64,000 nt of DNA. Origin: Fulvia fulva. Its lineage: Eukaryota; Ascomycota; Dothideomycetes; Mycosphaerellales; Mycosphaerellaceae. Below, piece by piece: positions 61,297 through 64,000 of this stretch (its first letter is position 1; every line of letters starts with the position of its first letter). The stretch covers positions 7,688,001 through 7,752,000 of the forward strand of contig NC_063012.1 of NCBI RefSeq assembly GCF_020509005.1, read 5' to 3'. The translations under genes and the position numbers were made by a program. The notes beneath the pieces are model-generated. The model searched no databases. It worked only from the letters and a program-made list of their open reading frames with translations, and was not told the DNA's origin.

Positions 61297-62993
61297 CGTT
61301 GCGAAAGAAAGTGGTCAGCACGAGTTGGCGATGAAGCGAAGGAGGTTGTCGTCAAAAACTGAGTGGCGTCTGCACATGTTCGATACCCGGCTCATATACC
61401 ATCGCCTGGGATGACTTGGTCGATGCCTGTGCTTTGACAAGCCCACCTCCAGTAGTCTTCATCCGATGTGCTGGATCCTGCTATTCCAGGACTATAGAGC
61501 AGGCGATGCAACCGTGCGAGCCGAGGCGAAAGTGACCCAGCGAACCAAGAGTAGCTCAGCTGGACACATTCGAGTAGAGCCCCGAGATACGCGTTGCCGT
61601 GAACGTTGTGCCTCCAGATCGAGTCCTCTGCAACAGCCTGGTTTGGCGACATCGATGCTCCTTCATATCAAGTCTGCCTTGGAAGTTGTTGAGGGCCAGC
61701 ACGGCCGCAATGGCTATTGGCCTGAGCACGATCGATTGTCGGCGATTGTGCCGTGTGTGACAACGTCTTCCTTGTGCTGTGGCGGAGCATGTGACTACAC
61801 GTCTCGAAGTGGCTACACGCGGTCGTGAGCATGGAGTATGAGAGAAATGAGAAGTCACAGCAGCCTTGTTCAAGCCAATAGCCAGTTTAAGCTGCCCTTT
61901 AGTTGCGCAATGTGCGCCACAGGAGAGGCTAGCTCTGGGTTGACAGCCTGGGAAGACCCTTGCTGTCTGCTGGAAACAGTGGCTGGCGAGTCAGTCAAAT
62001 CATGTCCTTGGTATCTCTCCTCTCTAGCGGGTCGCGAGCACAGGCCGTGGATATTCCTGGCGTTCTTGAGGTCCTACCGAGAGCCAATGCGAAGCGGACC
62101 GAGGGCTGTAGAATCGATGCTACCGACATGAACAAGGCATTGAGCGATCCTGCCGCCTCCAACTAGAGTCACGATGGTCGAATACTGGGAAGCCGTGCTG
62201 GACGCCCTCAGGTATCCCCCGCGATGATGGTGACGTTGAATACTGATTGCCTAAACGGATCGAGCTCCTAGACCTTGACGAACTCCATGATGATCTACTT
62301 GATGGTCGATCACGGAGGCCATGATTGCGCGAGACCTCATGCTGTTGCTGTCATGATGACTGAAGCAAGTCCAGAGGGTCTTCTGCATTCGCCGGTCTCA
62401 TCAAATGCAGACAAGGCGAACATCGCGCAGCTTGCTGCATTGTTTAGTAGAGAGGGCAACTTCGATGAACGATGTCATCAATCAAGTAGCTGGCGTCTGA
62501 GTGTTAGTGTTGGTGTTGATGAAGAGGTGAAGAAGGAAGGAGGTGTCAGATCGCGTTGTGAATGCCTAAGCCGAACGCCGAACACCGAACGCCGAGCGGA
62601 GATCGAGCCACAGCGGTGCAGAAAAGTAGCGGGGCATAACGAGCGTTACTTCCTTCTGCGACATGCCATTAACGATACAGGATACCTTGTGCAGTATCTA
62701 TTGCGCCAGCGATGCATCTAGTCCCATGGTCCGAGGAGGCGTAGCCCGTGTAGAAGCAGAAGGTATGCTTCACCTCAACCATTGTGTTGCAAAGGGCCGA
62801 CCACTCTCGGAAAGGGCTGGCGACGATATCACAGTGCTTCAGCCGCACATGACAGCAAATCAAATCCACTGAACAGCTGTCGAACTGCGGCTGTGGCTCC
62901 TCTGAGGCCATCAGCTTCCTGGGTCACGCTACAGCATGTACTGACGATTGCAGCGCTCCAAGTCGCATTCAAAGGTCGCTCCTTCCCGTCCAA
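61297..62993. other. 1.7-kb intergenic region
   Basis: Upstream of two divergent genes (lysozyme-like leftward, membrane protein rightward). Open frames on both strands lack domains; splice-like signals near 62215-62270 did not yield a consistent gene. Confidence 0.4.
62570..62597. repeat. Four tandem copies of a 7-bp unit
   Basis: gccgaac, gccgaac, accgaac, gccgagc head to tail. Confidence 0.85.
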
Positions 62994-64000
62994 ATGGATC
63001 TGCTCGGACGTGTGTGGGACACGTTGAAAATGTACGTCTCAGTCGAGGTAAGCACCGACTCTTCCGACTCTGGCTCGCGACTCACTCTGTCGGCAGCGTA
63101 GCGTTAAGCTGCCTGCAGCCTTACAGGACTGGAAGGTCTCGCTCGATGCCGCTGGTCTTGTGGCGCTGGCAGATCTAACGACTGTGCAACAACGCACTGC
63201 TTTGACAGGCACGTCTTCTTTTCTGGACGCTCTAGTCCTTAGCCCGGGGCTACATCGACAACATCACGCCCCTGAGCTCAACGGCGGCGAATACCCAGCA
63301 TGTGCGGCCATGACAACGGGCTACATCTTTCGTGTAGAGAACCAGGCGACAGTGGCATATTTGCAGAAGGTCGGAAGCACTGCCCATCTGACAACATTGT
63401 CTGTCGAGAATGTGAAAGATCATATGACCGGATCACAGAAAGTGCTATCCTGCTTCTACGACTTCCGAGGCGGCACTTCGACGGCCACTCTGGCCTACAT
63501 GATTGCAGTAGCCTTGACTGTCGCTGTACTCGTGCGAGAGATTCTGGCACAGGACTGGTGGACCGTCGCCGTGATACTGCTCCTTGTAGCTGCTCGGGCC
63601 ATTAACACGTTCGTACTACGCAGAAGGGCTGTCCCTGGCTGGTACGGTGCACCAGAGCCTGGTGTGAAAAGCGATCTGCTTGTTTTGTTGAGCCAGGACC
63701 GATGGATCCGCATTCAAGGCGCCACAGACGATGTGAAGGCTGTCACCGCGGGTCAATGGCTTGGCGAGCCCACGTTCATTGAAAGCTCTTTGGTTGCGTT
63801 GGCTACCCTGTTGGTGTAAGTGACTTTTGCCCAATGGCAACATGCAGCGCACATAGCTTACGCAGATCCACAGATATCTCGATGCTGCCCTAGCAGGAAA
63901 CGCAGGTCAAGAAGGCAAGCTTTTGCTGCTCGTGCTTCTATTTAGCTCCGTCGCACTCCTTGGTCTCGCGAACCATTTCACTGATACCTTCACCATGCAC
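62994..64000 (+). CDS. Multispanning membrane protein, 3' end outside window
   Basis: Exons 62994-63047, 63097-63813 and 63866 to the window end. Exon 1 encodes MDLLGRVWDTLKMYVSVE, and exon 2 joins with RSVKLPAALQDWKVSLDA. Hydrophobic spans include TLAYMIAVALTVAVLV, WTVAVILLLVAARAINTFVL and, in exon 3, LLLLVLLFSSVALLGL. Between spans 2 and 3 is a soluble segment (SDLLVLLSQDRWIRIQGATD). No known family is recognised, although the layout recurs in uncharacterised fungal membrane proteins. The second intron has two overlapping donors, GTGTAAGT; only the upstream GT keeps the frame into the membrane span of exon 3. The start is chosen because exon 1 is short, begins with ATG and joins in phase. 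Truncated by the window. Confidence 0.72.

Noticed and set aside
62275..62721. 148-codon frame upstream of the terminal membrane gene
   Set aside because: Splice-like signals nearby did not give a consistent protein, and no family is recognised.
1..64000. tRNA or rRNA genes
   Set aside because: No B-box-like GGTTCGAATCC with a matching A-box or cloverleaf was noticed on either strand. The only tRNA-like match is the Copia primer site, which is a complement of the tRNA anticodon arm.

Overview
The window is filamentous ascomycete genomic DNA. Genes are dense, most introns are 48-66 bp with GT...AG ends and TACTAAC-like branch sites, and there are several Zn2Cys6 regulators. Transposon copies carry in-frame stops at former TGG/CAG/CAA codons, as expected from repeat-induced point mutation (RIP). 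The gene set and repeat types suggest a Dothideomycete (Mycosphaerellales-like); that placement is inference, as no marker gene was searched. Exon structures were assembled by eye from reading frame, splice sites and family conservation.

Layout. 0.6-5.3 kb: the tri-snRNP protein Snu66/SART1 and the chromodomain-MRG protein Eaf3. 5.5-7.5 kb: a cysteine-rich gene with three Zn2Cys6-like arrays, apparently split by a one-base frameshift. 8.0-9.1 kb: a fold-back Tc1/mariner derivative with two identical 427-bp inverted arms. 9.3-16.2 kb: a histidine phosphatase with a C-terminal PCNA-binding (PIP) motif, a GPI-anchored Ser/Thr/Pro-rich wall protein, and a Zn2Cys6 factor with 63 consecutive glutamines. 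19.1-34.6 kb: a short-chain dehydrogenase, the Cyc8/SsnF corepressor, the COPII coat protein Sec31 (divergent from a small RRM protein), and a 988-residue Zn2Cys6 factor.

35.4-44.7 kb is a nested transposon island. A Mutator-like (MULE) element, heavily damaged in a RIP-like way, is interrupted by an intact 5.5-kb Ty1/Copia retrotransposon (identical 235-bp LTRs, 5-bp target duplication, initiator-Met half-tRNA primer site). It is interrupted again by a GC-rich, undamaged segment: a 353-bp LTR followed by a 127-residue Zn2Cys6-plus-coiled-coil ORF. The layering implies that RIP acted on the MULE before both later insertions.

46.3-64 kb: a NIMA mitotic kinase divergent from an ankyrin-double-BTB protein, a TPR protein, a small F-box-like gene, the redox regulator Yap1 (with a 13-codon last exon), an SPF30-type Tudor splicing factor, a membrane-anchored SLT/lysozyme-like protein, and a multispanning membrane protein cut by the window end.

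There are no operons. Functional themes are RNA splicing (Snu66, SPF30, Cyp33-like RRM), chromatin and transcription (Eaf3, Cyc8, Yap1, Zn2Cys6 factors), secretion (Sec31) and cell cycle (NIMA). No tRNA, rRNA or CRISPR array was recognised.
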